A DNA stretch of 45,901 nucleotides from an uncultured Pelagibacteraceae bacterium (GTDB lineage Bacteria; Pseudomonadota; Alphaproteobacteria; Pelagibacterales; Pelagibacteraceae): positions 1 to 45,901 of the forward strand of contig CACHDJ010000007.1 in assembly GCA_902578525.1 (NCBI GenBank), in the 5' to 3' direction. Below, piece after piece: positions 16,206 to 24,283 of this stretch. The notes under the pieces are model-generated. The model was not told the origin of the DNA and did not search any database. It saw only the letters and a program-made list of their open reading frames with translations. Position 1 is the stretch's first letter. Every line of letters begins with the position of its first letter. The position numbers and the translations under genes are program-made.

Positions 16206-16749
16206 TAGCTTTATATTTGTTAATTAATCCTATCTGGAAAGCTGTAAAAATAAAAGTTATAGGTAATAAACCCCATACTTTAAAATTGACCCAAAATTCT
16301 TCTGATTGTGTTCTCCAAACTAATTCGTTTAATATTGCTAAACCAAAGAAAAAATAAATCCATCTTTTATTTAATATTTCCCAACCTTCATGGGTTAACG
16401 ATACTGATTTCCCCATAAGTTTTTTTAGAATTGGTTCATTAGTGAAATATTTTCCAACTATTAAAGCAAATCCGAATAAAAGATTTATAATTGTAGGTTT
16501 AATGTAGATAAAAACTGGGTTATTAAAATAAATTGTTAATCCTCCAAAAAAAGTAATTAAAATTCCACTTAATAAAGGAACTTTAGGTATTTTTTTTTCT
16601 AAAAACCACATAACTGCTAATGCTATTATTGTCGCAACTATAAAGGGAGGTATAGCTATTCTTAAATCTTTTCCACTATCATAGTAGTAGTAAAAAAAAA
16701 TTACTAATGGCCCAAAGTCAGTTAGAAACTTTAAAAAAGATTTGCTCAC
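16198..16749 (-). CDS. yciB: Inner-membrane-spanning protein YciB (septation protein IspZ/A)
   Basis: About 183 residues using GTG at 16749, which gives the expected opening MSKSFLKFLTDFGPLVIFF. An ATG at 16827 would add 26 residues that lie in what is probably the hspQ promoter region and are absent from the family. Five membrane segments are visible, with LSGILITFFGGLTIYF, PTIINLLFGFALIVGKYF, and WRTQSEEFWVNFKVWGLLP near the C-terminus. YciB proteins affect envelope synthesis and division in enterobacteria. The following gene (DUF2794) overlaps its end by eight bases. Confidence 0.88.
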   Translation of the reverse strand: MSKSFLKFLTDFGPLVIFFYYYYDSGKDLRIAIPPFIVATIIALAVMWFLEKKIPKVPLLSGILITFFGGLTIYFNNPVFIYIKPTIINLLFGFALIVGKYFTNEPILKKLMGKSVSLTHEGWEILNKRWIYFFFGLAILNELVWRTQSEEFWVNFKVWGLLPITFIFTAFQIGLINKYKANE

Positions 16750-16831
16750 TTTAAAGATATTAACATAAATAGTATTTATACAAAAATTATAAATTTTTCT
16801 TATTGATTTTAATTTTAAAATACCCATACTA

Positions 16832-17158
16832 ATGTTAATGGCAATTCAAAAAGCTAAATTCTCAATAGGAGATATTGTTAAACATAAACACTTTGAGTTT
16901 AGAGGTGTAATCTATGATGTTGATTTTGAGTTTAATAATTCTGAGGAATGGTATCAATCAATACCAAAAAATGTAAGACCAAGAAAAAATCAACCATTTT
17001 ATCATTTATTAGCGGAGAATGATGAGATCACTTATGAGGCATATGTTTCGGAACAAAATCTTTTATTTGACGACTCCGAAGAGCCCATTAAACACCCTTT
17101 AATTGAGGAAATTTTCTCTGGTAAAAGAGGCTCTAGTTACTTTAAGCCTTCAAATTAA
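16832..17158 (+). CDS. hspQ: Heat shock protein HspQ (hemimethylated-DNA-binding YccV-like domain)
   Basis: 108 residues. AKFSIGDIVKHKHFEFRGVIYDVD, here seen as KFSIGDIVKHKHFEFRG then VIYDVDFEF, followed by RKNQPFYHLLAEND and AYVSEQNLLFDDS, are hallmark blocks. In E. coli HspQ is a heat-inducible specificity factor for the Lon protease and was earlier described as binding hemimethylated oriC DNA. Start is either the ATG at 16832 or the one six bases later. It is divergent from yciB, with 82 bases between the preferred starts. Confidence 0.92.
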   Translation: MLMAIQKAKFSIGDIVKHKHFEFRGVIYDVDFEFNNSEEWYQSIPKNVRPRKNQPFYHLLAENDEITYEAYVSEQNLLFDDSEEPIKHPLIEEIFSGKRGSSYFKPSN

Positions 17159-17189
17159 AAAAATCATTATTTTAACACAATTGGTTCAA

Positions 17190-17206
17190 ATCTCAGACAT
17201 AGAGAT
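17190..17206 (+). other. Small hairpin in the hspQ-ccmC gap
   Basis: ATCTC (17190-17194) pairs with GAGAT (17202-17206) around a seven-base loop AGACATA. Alone it could be chance in AT-rich DNA; it is listed because it lies 17 bases before the much stronger hairpin in the same gap, and together they could form a leader RNA for ccmC. Confidence 0.3.
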
Positions 17207-17223
17207 ACAGTAGGTTTAGAATA

Positions 17224-17286
17224 TATCTGGTCAAGAGTGTTAAATTATTTCTCTAAATTATCTCCCTCTACATTCTTGATCAGATA
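17224..17286 (+). promoter_or_regulatory. Long hairpin before ccmC: possible leader RNA element or terminator
   Basis: TATCTGGTCAAGAGTGT (17224-17240) pairs with ACATTCTTGATCAGATA (17270-17286). Fifteen of 17 positions are Watson-Crick and the other two are G.U if transcribed rightward; on the opposite strand they would be A.C mismatches, so the + strand RNA is favoured. The loop is 29 bases. The right arm is followed by AATTTTT, so it could end hspQ transcription, but the large loop is unlike a normal intrinsic terminator. ccmC starts 34 bases later. Confidence 0.5.
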
Positions 17287-17320
17287 AATTTTTCGTAATA
17301 AAAGCTTCTTACAATTATTT

Positions 17321-18028
17321 ATGTTTAAATTTTTTAATCCTAGTAAAATCTTTCTTATTACATCAAAAGCACCAAAATATGTGATGATCTTATTTGTTAT
17401 GGTTTTTTCAATTGGGTTGCTTGAAGCTTTGATTTTTTCACCTGAAGATTATAAACAAGGTGATTCAGTTAGAATAATGTATGTTCATGTTCCAGCAGCA
17501 TGGATTTCACTTGGAATATTTTCTTCAATAACTTTTTTGTCTTTGTGTGGTTATATTTTTAAGAATATGAATTTATTCTTAATTGCAAAAAGTTTAGCTC
17601 CTTCAGGTTTATTATTTAATATTGTTGCTCTAGTCACTGGCTCTATTTGGGGAAAACCTACATGGGGAACTTGGTGGGCTTGGGATGCAAGAATTACTTC
17701 AATGTTAATTTTAGGATTGTTTTATCTAATGTTCTTAATTGCCTGGAGAATTTATGAAGATAAAGAAAAAGTTTTAAGGATTACAACAATTATAACTATT
17801 CTAGGAATAATTAATGTTCCAATAATAAAATATTCTGTTGATTGGTGGAACACATTGCATCAACCCGCTTCAATTAACATTTTATCAAAATCTTCAATAC
17901 ATTCCTCAATGTTATTTCCATTGTTGATAATGACTGCGGCATTTGTCTTGTTTTCTTTGCTAATTTTTTTGATGAAATATAATACAGAACTGATAAAAAT
18001 TAAAAATAAAGGTTTAGATAGATTATGA
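17321..18028 (+). CDS. ccmC: Heme exporter / heme handling protein CcmC
   Basis: 235 residues, six membrane helices. The tryptophan-rich WWD motif is WGKPTWGTWWAWDARITSM (near 108-126), flanked by the expected periplasmic histidines (HVPAAW near 56 and HQPASIN near 181). CcmC loads heme onto CcmE in cytochrome c maturation system I. First gene of a ccmCDEFGH run; ccmA, ccmB and ccmI are not in this window. Stop overlaps the ccmD start by four bases. Confidence 0.97.
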   Translation: MFKFFNPSKIFLITSKAPKYVMILFVMVFSIGLLEALIFSPEDYKQGDSVRIMYVHVPAAWISLGIFSSITFLSLCGYIFKNMNLFLIAKSLAPSGLLFNIVALVTGSIWGKPTWGTWWAWDARITSMLILGLFYLMFLIAWRIYEDKEKVLRITTIITILGIINVPIIKYSVDWWNTLHQPASINILSKSSIHSSMLFPLLIMTAAFVLFSLLIFLMKYNTELIKIKNKGLDRL

Positions 18029-18252
18029 TAAGTGAATTTTTAAACATGAATGGATACGGGCTTTATGTTTGGTCTGCATTTTTATTTACATTTATAAGTA
18101 TTACTACTTTATTTCTGATTACAAAAATTCAATATGTTAAAGAAAGAAATAAATTCTTATCTAAATTTGGAGCCCTAGACTCTAAAAAAGCAGAAACTGC
18201 TAAGTCTCAAATTATAAATAAAGAAATTTTATCTAGCAACCAATTTATTTAA
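18025..18252 (+). CDS. ccmD: Heme exporter protein CcmD
   Basis: 75 residues: a single transmembrane helix (about 13-34) preceded by MNGYGLYVWSAF, the usual CcmD opening, and followed by a basic cytosolic segment (KIQYVKERNKFL). CcmD stabilises the CcmABC-CcmE complex during release of holo-CcmE. Identification depends on the helix pattern plus the position between ccmC and ccmE. The C-terminal 35 residues are longer than in many CcmD proteins and show no recognisable motif. Confidence 0.88.
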   Translation: MISEFLNMNGYGLYVWSAFLFTFISITTLFLITKIQYVKERNKFLSKFGALDSKKAETAKSQIINKEILSSNQFI

Positions 18253-18262
18253 CCTTTGAACC

Positions 18263-18682
18263 ATGTATGGTCGAAAAGTTAAATTAAGATTTTTCTTTAT
18301 CGTTGCAATAATATTATCAGTAATTTTATCAGTTTTTTTAGTTTTAAAATCTCTTGAAGAAAATGTTGTTTATTTTAAGTCTCCTTCAGACATAAAATCG
18401 CTAGGAAAATTTGGAAATGAGAAAATAAGAATTGGAGGAATGGTAAAACAAGATTCTATAAAAATTAAATCTAATCAAGTTAATTTTATTATTACTGACT
18501 TAAAGAGTGAAATTAATGTGACATACTCAGGAGTTGTTCCAAATCTTTTTTCTGAGGGAAAAGGAGTAGTTGCAGAGGGGTATCTGAAAGATAAAATTTT
18601 TTTTGAAGCTACAAAAATTTTAGCTAAACATGATGAAAATTATATGCCACCAGAGGTTAAAGCAGCTTTGGAGAATAAATAA
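18263..18682 (+). CDS. ccmE: Cytochrome c maturation heme chaperone CcmE
   Basis: 139 residues. An N-terminal anchor (about 9-29) is followed by the OB-fold domain. The covalent heme ligand is His123 in [13 protein letters not shown], with the conserved Tyr127 four residues on. [14 protein letters not shown] and [17 protein letters not shown] are other family blocks. CcmE carries heme from CcmC to CcmF/H in the periplasm. It begins ten bases after ccmD and directly abuts ccmF. Confidence 0.96.
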   Translation: MYGRKVKLRFFFIVAIILSVILSVFLVLKSLEENVVYFKSPSDIKSLGKFGNEKIRIGGMVKQDSIKIKSNQVNFIITDLKSEINVTYSGVVPNLFSEGKGVVAEGYLKDKIFFEATKILAKHDENYMPPEVKAALENK

Positions 18683-20560
18683 ATGTTATATAGTTTTATA
18701 GGTTATTACTCTTTAATTTTTGGACTTTTTATTTCTTTACCAATATTTTTTTTTTCAATTAAAAATTTTAAAACAGATGCAGTATTAGATCCCAAAATTA
18801 TAACTTTTTCTTTCATTCAGTTATTTTTAGTGATTATAAGCTTTTTAGGGTTAGTTTTTTCTTTTGTTTATTCTGACTTTAGTAATGAAACTGTCTTTAA
18901 TAATTCTCACACTACAAAACCATTATTTTATAAAATATCAGGAACATGGGGAAATCATGAAGGAAGCTTATTGTTGTGGTTAGTAGTTTTAACTTTATTT
19001 ATTTTTCTGTTTTTAATTAAATCCAAAGGTCTTTTAAAAAAGTACAGAATACTTACATTATTATTTCAACAAATAATTATTATAGGTTTTTTTATTTTTT
19101 TAATTAAATCTTCAAATCCATTTAATTATATATTTCCTATTCCAAATGAAGGATTAGGCCTCAATCCAATTTTACAAGACCCTGCATTAGCTATTCATCC
19201 ACCAATTTTATATTTAGGTTATGTTGGATCTTCTATTATTTTTTCTAGTGTGTTAGCAGCAACAACTTTAGATTATATTACCAAAGAATGGGCCATTCAC
19301 ATTAAAAGCTGGATATTAATTTCATGGGTTTTTTTAACTTTAGGAATTTTGTTAGGTTCTATTTGGGCGTATTATGAACTTGGTTGGGGTGGATTTTGGT
19401 TTTGGGATCCTGTTGAAAATGTTTCTTTAATGCCCTGGCTTGCTTTAACAACTTTATTACATTCCATAATAATATTAGAAAAAAAATCTATCCTTAGTTC
19501 TTGGGTAATAATTCTATCTATTGCAACATTCACTCTCAGTATGTGTGGTACTTTCCTAGTTCGTTCTGGAATTTTAAATTCAGTGCACACATTTGCAAAT
19601 GATCCAGAAAGAGGATTGTTTATATTAATTTTTCTATTTATTCTAATTTTCATTTCTTTGTTTATTTTTTTTATTTATCACAAAACTGATAATAAAGTTT
19701 CAAACTCATTTTTTTTACTAAGTAAAGAAACATCAATTTTAGTAAATAATTGGTTTATGATGTATTTTTTGTCTGTTATTTTGATTGGAACTGTTTACCC
19801 AATATTTTTAGAGGTTATATCTTCCCAAAAAATTTCGGTTGGTCCTCCATTTTATCATAAACTTATAATACCTTTTTTAATTCCATTTTTAATTTTTATG
19901 GCGATAGGTCCTCAATTAAAGTGGATTAAAGGAGGATTGGAAGGAAAATTAAATTTACTTATTTTTTTTATTATTTCTTTATTAATATCTTTTTTCATTG
20001 TTAAGAATTTTAAAGATAATTTTTTGATTAATACAATTTTAATTGGAAGCGCTTTTTATTTATTTTCTATTACTATTAGGGATTTTCTTTTAAAAAAACT
20101 TAAAAATATTCATCAGAATGTGGCTCATTTTGGATTTAGCTTATTGATATTAAGTATTTTGCTAAATAACATTTTTTCAAGTGAACTGATAACAAATTTA
20201 AAAGTTGGTGAACGTTTTAAGAATGATAAATTTGAAATAGTTTTTAATGATTTAAAAAAGTTTGAACAAAAAAATTATGTATCTTTTAAAGGAAATTTCT
20301 TAATTATACATAATCAAAAAAAAGATGAGTTAAAGCCTGAATTAAGAGTTTATAATCAGCCTAATATTGTTACTAGTGAGGCCGATATTAAAACTAATCT
20401 TTTTTCAGATAAGTTTATCACGATGAATACTGTGAAAAATGAAGAGTATTTCAATATAAGGTATCAAGTAAAACCTTTTATGATTTGGATTTGGGTTTCA
20501 GTATTATTAATTTCTTTAGGGGGAATATTAAGTTTAAATAAAAAAAAATATGAGAAATAG
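18683..20560 (+). CDS. ccmF: Cytochrome c heme lyase subunit CcmF
   Basis: 625 residues with about 14 membrane helices. The family's WWD domain reads WGGFWFWDPVENVSLMPWL (near 233-251); SGTWGNHEGSLLLW near 87 and HPPILYLGY near 172 are further conserved blocks with heme-ligand histidines. A soluble domain follows near 520-600 before the last helix. CcmF reduces and ligates heme to apocytochromes with CcmH. It overlaps ccmG by 11 bases. The last residues are strongly basic (LNKKKYEK). Confidence 0.97.
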   Translation: MLYSFIGYYSLIFGLFISLPIFFFSIKNFKTDAVLDPKIITFSFIQLFLVIISFLGLVFSFVYSDFSNETVFNNSHTTKPLFYKISGTWGNHEGSLLLWLVVLTLFIFLFLIKSKGLLKKYRILTLLFQQIIIIGFFIFLIKSSNPFNYIFPIPNEGLGLNPILQDPALAIHPPILYLGYVGSSIIFSSVLAATTLDYITKEWAIHIKSWILISWVFLTLGILLGSIWAYYELGWGGFWFWDPVENVSLMPWLALTTLLHSIIILEKKSILSSWVIILSIATFTLSMCGTFLVRSGILNSVHTFANDPERGLFILIFLFILIFISLFIFFIYHKTDNKVSNSFFLLSKETSILVNNWFMMYFLSVILIGTVYPIFLEVISSQKISVGPPFYHKLIIPFLIPFLIFMAIGPQLKWIKGGLEGKLNLLIFFIISLLISFFIVKNFKDNFLINTILIGSAFYLFSITIRDFLLKKLKNIHQNVAHFGFSLLILSILLNNIFSSELITNLKVGERFKNDKFEIVFNDLKKFEQKNYVSFKGNFLIIHNQKKDELKPELRVYNQPNIVTSEADIKTNLFSDKFITMNTVKNEEYFNIRYQVKPFMIWIWVSVLLISLGGILSLNKKKYEK

Positions 20561-21065
20561 AATAATTTATTCTTTAATTGTAATTTTTTTTCTTTTTGTG
20601 TTTGTAATTTTATACAAGGGTTTAAGTAATTCAAATCTATACACTCCTAAGGCAAATATAAAAAGTATTCCAGAGTTTAGCTCAGAAATATTTTTAAAAA
20701 AAAATACTGTAAATTCATCAGATATTTTTAATAAAAAAAATTATTATTTGTTGAATATTTGGGCCTCATGGTGTCTACCTTGTAGAGACGAACATCCATT
20801 ATTAATTAATTTGAGTAAAAATCAAAAAATTGAAATCATAGGACTTAATTATAAAGATAATTTAAATAATGCTAATAAATTTATTAATGAATTAGGTAAT
20901 CCATATTCTACGATACTTTTAGATAGAGATGGAACAAAGGCTATTGAGTGGGGAGCGTTTGGTGTGCCTGAAAGTTTTCTGATTTATGATAATAAAATTG
21001 TAAAAAGATATATTGGCCCATTAAATTTAAAATTAATTGATGAGATCAAAAATTATATAAAATGA
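20550..21065 (+). CDS. ccmG: Thiol:disulfide interchange protein CcmG/DsbE
   Basis: 171 residues: a signal anchor (about 5-24) and a thioredoxin-fold domain whose active site is Cys75-Leu-Pro-Cys78 in NIWASWCLPCRDEHP. The cis-proline loop WGAFGVPESFLI is also typical. CcmG reduces CcmH or apocytochrome CxxCH cysteines so that heme can be attached. It overlaps both neighbours (ccmF by 11 bases, ccmH by four). Confidence 0.95.
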   Translation: MRNRIIYSLIVIFFLFVFVILYKGLSNSNLYTPKANIKSIPEFSSEIFLKKNTVNSSDIFNKKNYYLLNIWASWCLPCRDEHPLLINLSKNQKIEIIGLNYKDNLNNANKFINELGNPYSTILLDRDGTKAIEWGAFGVPESFLIYDNKIVKRYIGPLNLKLIDEIKNYIK

Positions 21066-21421
21066 AACTTCTAAATTTTTTTTTAATCATTTTAATTCTT
21101 TTCTCCTCTAATTTTTTGAGAGCAGATGAAATTAAGCTTGAAAAAGAAATTACTAAAAATTTGAGATGTTTAATTTGTCAAGGTCAGTCAGTTTATGATT
21201 CTGATTCTGAATTTGCTATTAGTTTAAAACTGATTGTAAAAAATAAAATTAATGAAGGCTTTACTGAGGATCAAATTTATAAATCTTTAATCGAAAAATA
21301 CGGTGAGTGGATTTTGTATGATCCACAATTGAATAAAAACACTTATTTTTTGTGGTTTCTGCCTATATTGATCTTTTTATTTGGTGGTGCAATAATCCTA
21401 AAAAAAATTAATAAACATTAA
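21062..21421 (+). CDS. ccmH: Cytochrome c-type biogenesis protein CcmH (CcmL domain)
   Basis: 119 residues: a cleavable signal peptide ending near Ala21, the redox pair Cys36/Cys39 in NLRCLICQGQSVYDSDS, a three-helix domain, and a C-terminal membrane helix (about 95-114). The conserved sequence YGEWILYDP is visible near residue 80. CcmH holds apocytochrome c for heme ligation by CcmF. No CcmI-like TPR extension is fused. It ends the ccm run. Confidence 0.94.
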   Translation: MKLLNFFLIILILFSSNFLRADEIKLEKEITKNLRCLICQGQSVYDSDSEFAISLKLIVKNKINEGFTEDQIYKSLIEKYGEWILYDPQLNKNTYFLWFLPILIFLFGGAIILKKINKH

Positions 21422-21444
21422 TAAATAATCTGTTAGGAATAGTC

Positions 21445-21951
21445 ATGTTTTTTAAAAAATTTAGTATAATTTTGTTCATTTTGTTCTCATCTACAAAGTT
21501 AAATGCATTTGAACAAAATAATGAATATCAATTAAATTTTTTTACTGGCAATTTTGACTTTAGTGATGATAAGCAAAGTGCATATTTAATTGGATTTCAA
21601 CATCAAGATAAAAATCTTGTTAGAAATACTTTTTTAGGAAAAGTTTCTCCAATTACTGGAGGCTTTATAACAGAAAATTCTGCGGCATATATTTACACTG
21701 GGATTGAATGGAATTTAGATATGGGAAATAAATTAGAATTTACTCCTAGTTTTGCACCAGGACTTTATCATGAGGGTGACGGTAAAGATTTAGGACATGT
21801 TTTAGAATTTAAATCTGAAGTCCAATTGTCTTACGCAGCCTCTAATAATACAAGTCTTGGAGTTTCATATAATCATGTATCTAACGCCAGTTTAGGAGAT
21901 AAAAATCCTGGGGCAAATAGTTATATGTTTAATTTTATAAAAAACTTTTAG
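21445..21951 (+). CDS. Acyloxyacyl hydrolase / PagL-like outer-membrane lipid A deacylase family
   Basis: 168 residues with a signal peptide (FKKFSIILFILFSSTKLNA) and alternating beta strands consistent with a small eight-strand barrel. The family signature near the C-terminus is YNHVSNASLGDKNPGANSYMF, seen here as SYNHVSNASLG with His144 and Ser146 and then NPG 154-156; the protein ends in Phe as outer-membrane barrels do. PagL removes an acyl chain from lipid A. The PagL glutamate position is not obvious, so activity is uncertain. It follows ccmH by 23 bases. Confidence 0.75.
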   Translation: MFFKKFSIILFILFSSTKLNAFEQNNEYQLNFFTGNFDFSDDKQSAYLIGFQHQDKNLVRNTFLGKVSPITGGFITENSAAYIYTGIEWNLDMGNKLEFTPSFAPGLYHEGDGKDLGHVLEFKSEVQLSYAASNNTSLGVSYNHVSNASLGDKNPGANSYMFNFIKNF

Positions 21952-21961
21952 AAAACATTCT

Positions 21962-23119
21962 ATGATAATGAGATTAAAAGATTGTCACAATTTTGGTGAT
22001 TTTAGAAAACTTGCTAAGCTGAAACTTCCATCACCTATTTTTCATTATATTGATGGAGCAGCTGATGATGAGATTACATATGCTAGAAATACAAGTGCTT
22101 TTGATGATGTTGATTTAGTTCCAAATGTTTTAAGAGGAGTTGAGAATGTTGATTTATCCACAACAATTTTTGGTAAAAAATTAGATTTACCTTTTTATCT
22201 TTCGCCGACAGCACTACAAAGACTTTTTCATTATGATGGTGAAAGAGCTGTTGGAAAAGCAGCAAAAAAATTTAATACAATGTTTGGTGTTTCAGCTCTA
22301 GCAACGGTGAGTGTTGAAGAAATTTCTTCCATGATAGATACACCAAAAATGTTTCAGTTTTATTTTCATAAGGATAGAGGCTTAAATGACTCTTGTTTGG
22401 AGCGAGCTAAAGCTGCTAAATTTGATGTAATGGCTTTAACAGTAGATACTATTACTGGAGGAAATCGTGAAAGAGATTTAAGAACTGGATTTACTTCTCC
22501 ACCTAAATTGACTTTATCAAGCTTATTTAGTTTTGCTACCAAACCAATGTGGGGAATAAATTATTTAACAAAAGGTAAATTTGAATTACCTCACCTTCAA
22601 GATTTTGTAAAAGAGGGCACAAGTACAAATTCCTCGATAGGAAATTATTTTTCAACTATGTTAGATCAATCTATGAATTGGAAAGATGCTGAAAAGCTTT
22701 GTTCTCAATGGGGAGGTCATTTTGCTCTTAAAGGCATAATGAGTGTAGAGGATGCTAAAAAAGCTGTAGATATTGGATGTACCGGTATAATGGTTTCTAA
22801 TCATGGTGGAAGGCAGCTTGATGGATCAAGATCTCCATTTGATCAACTTGCAGAAATTGTTGATGCTGTTGGTGATAAGTTAGATGTGATCTGTGAGGGT
22901 GGAATTCACAGAGGAACACATATGCTAAAAGCGCTATCATTAGGAGCTAAAGCTTGTTCAGGCGGTAGATTATATCTTTACGCTTTAGCGGCAGGAGGTC
23001 AGGCCGGTGTCGAAAGAGCTATTGAAAAGTACAAGTCAGAGTTAGTTAGAGATATGAAATTAATGGGTTGTACAAAGATCAGTGATCTAAACAGAAGCAA
23101 TCTAAGATTTAGAAGATAG
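21962..23119 (+). CDS. FMN-dependent alpha-hydroxy-acid oxidase/dehydrogenase, paralog 1
   Basis: 385 residues of the glycolate oxidase/L-lactate dehydrogenase (LldD) family, which oxidise L-2-hydroxyacids to 2-oxoacids. Active-site residues: Tyr29 (FHYIDGAADDE), Tyr134 (QFYFHKDR), Lys257 (ALKGIMS), His281 and Arg284 (SNHGGRQLDGSRSPFDQ). The FMN-phosphate motif DGGxR is altered to EGGIH (312-316), while the later GR (335-336) is kept. A second paralog follows with a one-base overlap (TAGTG). Starts possible at the ATG at 21962 or 21968. Substrate not readable. Confidence 0.92.
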   Translation: MIMRLKDCHNFGDFRKLAKLKLPSPIFHYIDGAADDEITYARNTSAFDDVDLVPNVLRGVENVDLSTTIFGKKLDLPFYLSPTALQRLFHYDGERAVGKAAKKFNTMFGVSALATVSVEEISSMIDTPKMFQFYFHKDRGLNDSCLERAKAAKFDVMALTVDTITGGNRERDLRTGFTSPPKLTLSSLFSFATKPMWGINYLTKGKFELPHLQDFVKEGTSTNSSIGNYFSTMLDQSMNWKDAEKLCSQWGGHFALKGIMSVEDAKKAVDIGCTGIMVSNHGGRQLDGSRSPFDQLAEIVDAVGDKLDVICEGGIHRGTHMLKALSLGAKACSGGRLYLYALAAGGQAGVERAIEKYKSELVRDMKLMGCTKISDLNRSNLRFRR

Positions 23120-24270
23120 TGAGTTTAAAAGATTGTTATAATTTTGAAGATTTTAGAAAATTAGCAAAAAAAAAACTACCATCACCAATTTTTCATTACA
23201 TAGATGGAGGTGCTGATGATGAATCAACTTTGAGAAGAAATACAGACTCGTTTGAAGATTGTGATTTAGTTCCAAATATTCTAGCAAGTGTTGGCAAACC
23301 TGATTTATCAACTACTTTATTTGGAAGAAAAATAGATATGCCTATTTTTCTTTCACCTGCTGCTATGCAAAGACTTTATCATCCTGATGGAGATAGAGCT
23401 TCAGCTAGAGCTGCTGAAAAATTTAATACTTTTTACAGTATGTCTTCAATGGGAAACAATACAATTGAGGAAGTATCTAATATTTCAAGTGGTCCAAAAT
23501 TATTTCAACTTTATGTTCATAAAGATAGATCAATTTCAGATGATTTAATTGATAGATCTAGAAGATCTGGTTTTGACGCTATGTGTTTAACTGTAGATAC
23601 ATTAGTTGCTGGTAATAGAGAAAAAGATCATAGAACAGGATTTACAACTCCACCAAAACTTACGTTTAATAGCTTAATTAGTTTTGCAATGAGACCAAAA
23701 TGGGTATTTAATTATTTAACTGGAAAAAAATTTGAGCTTTCAAATGTAAAAAAGAAAACAGATAAAGGCACAAATATTGCTAAGTCTGTAATTCAATATA
23801 TCAATGAGCAATATGATCCACAGATGGGATGGAAAGATGCAGAATACTGCGCAAAAAAATGGAATGGTCCTTTTGCACTTAAAGGTGTGATGTCAGTTGA
23901 AGATGCAAAAAGAGCAATTGATATTGGTTGTACAGCTATCATGATATCTAATCATGGAGGCCGACAACTTGATGGATCAAGGTCACCATTTGATCAAGTT
24001 AAGGCAATTTCTGATGCAGTTGGTGATAAACTAGAAATTATTTTAGATGGAGGAGTTAGAAGAGGCACACATGTATTAAAAGCTATAGCTGCAGGAGCAA
24101 AAGCTTGTAGCTTTGGGAAGATGTTTTTGTTCTCTTTAGCCGCAGGTGGTCAAAAAGGTGTTGAGCAATTATTACAAAATATGCACGATGAAATAAACAG
24201 AAATATGATTTTGATGGGCTGTAAAAATTTAAAAGAGTTGAATAGTTCAAAATTAATATATAGAAAATAG
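23119..24270 (+). CDS. FMN-dependent alpha-hydroxy-acid oxidase/dehydrogenase, paralog 2
   Basis: 383 residues starting with GTG at 23119, which overlaps the stop of paralog 1. It aligns to paralog 1 along its full length and clearly arose by tandem duplication. Active-site residues Tyr27, Tyr132, Lys255, His279 and Arg282 are present. Here the DGGVR phosphate motif (310-314) is intact, but the later GR is GK (Gly333, Lys334). The two proteins are therefore differently altered at the same cofactor site. Likely to oxidise lactate, glycolate or another L-2-hydroxyacid, passing electrons to the respiratory chain or oxygen. Confidence 0.92.
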   Translation: MSLKDCYNFEDFRKLAKKKLPSPIFHYIDGGADDESTLRRNTDSFEDCDLVPNILASVGKPDLSTTLFGRKIDMPIFLSPAAMQRLYHPDGDRASARAAEKFNTFYSMSSMGNNTIEEVSNISSGPKLFQLYVHKDRSISDDLIDRSRRSGFDAMCLTVDTLVAGNREKDHRTGFTTPPKLTFNSLISFAMRPKWVFNYLTGKKFELSNVKKKTDKGTNIAKSVIQYINEQYDPQMGWKDAEYCAKKWNGPFALKGVMSVEDAKRAIDIGCTAIMISNHGGRQLDGSRSPFDQVKAISDAVGDKLEIILDGGVRRGTHVLKAIAAGAKACSFGKMFLFSLAAGGQKGVEQLLQNMHDEINRNMILMGCKNLKELNSSKLIYRK

Positions 24271-24283
24271 AGAGGGGTAAAGT

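Noticed and set aside
17182..17200. GGTTCAAATC resembling a tRNA T-loop
   Set aside because: The flanks cannot form a T-stem and no acceptor, anticodon or D arm can be built around it.
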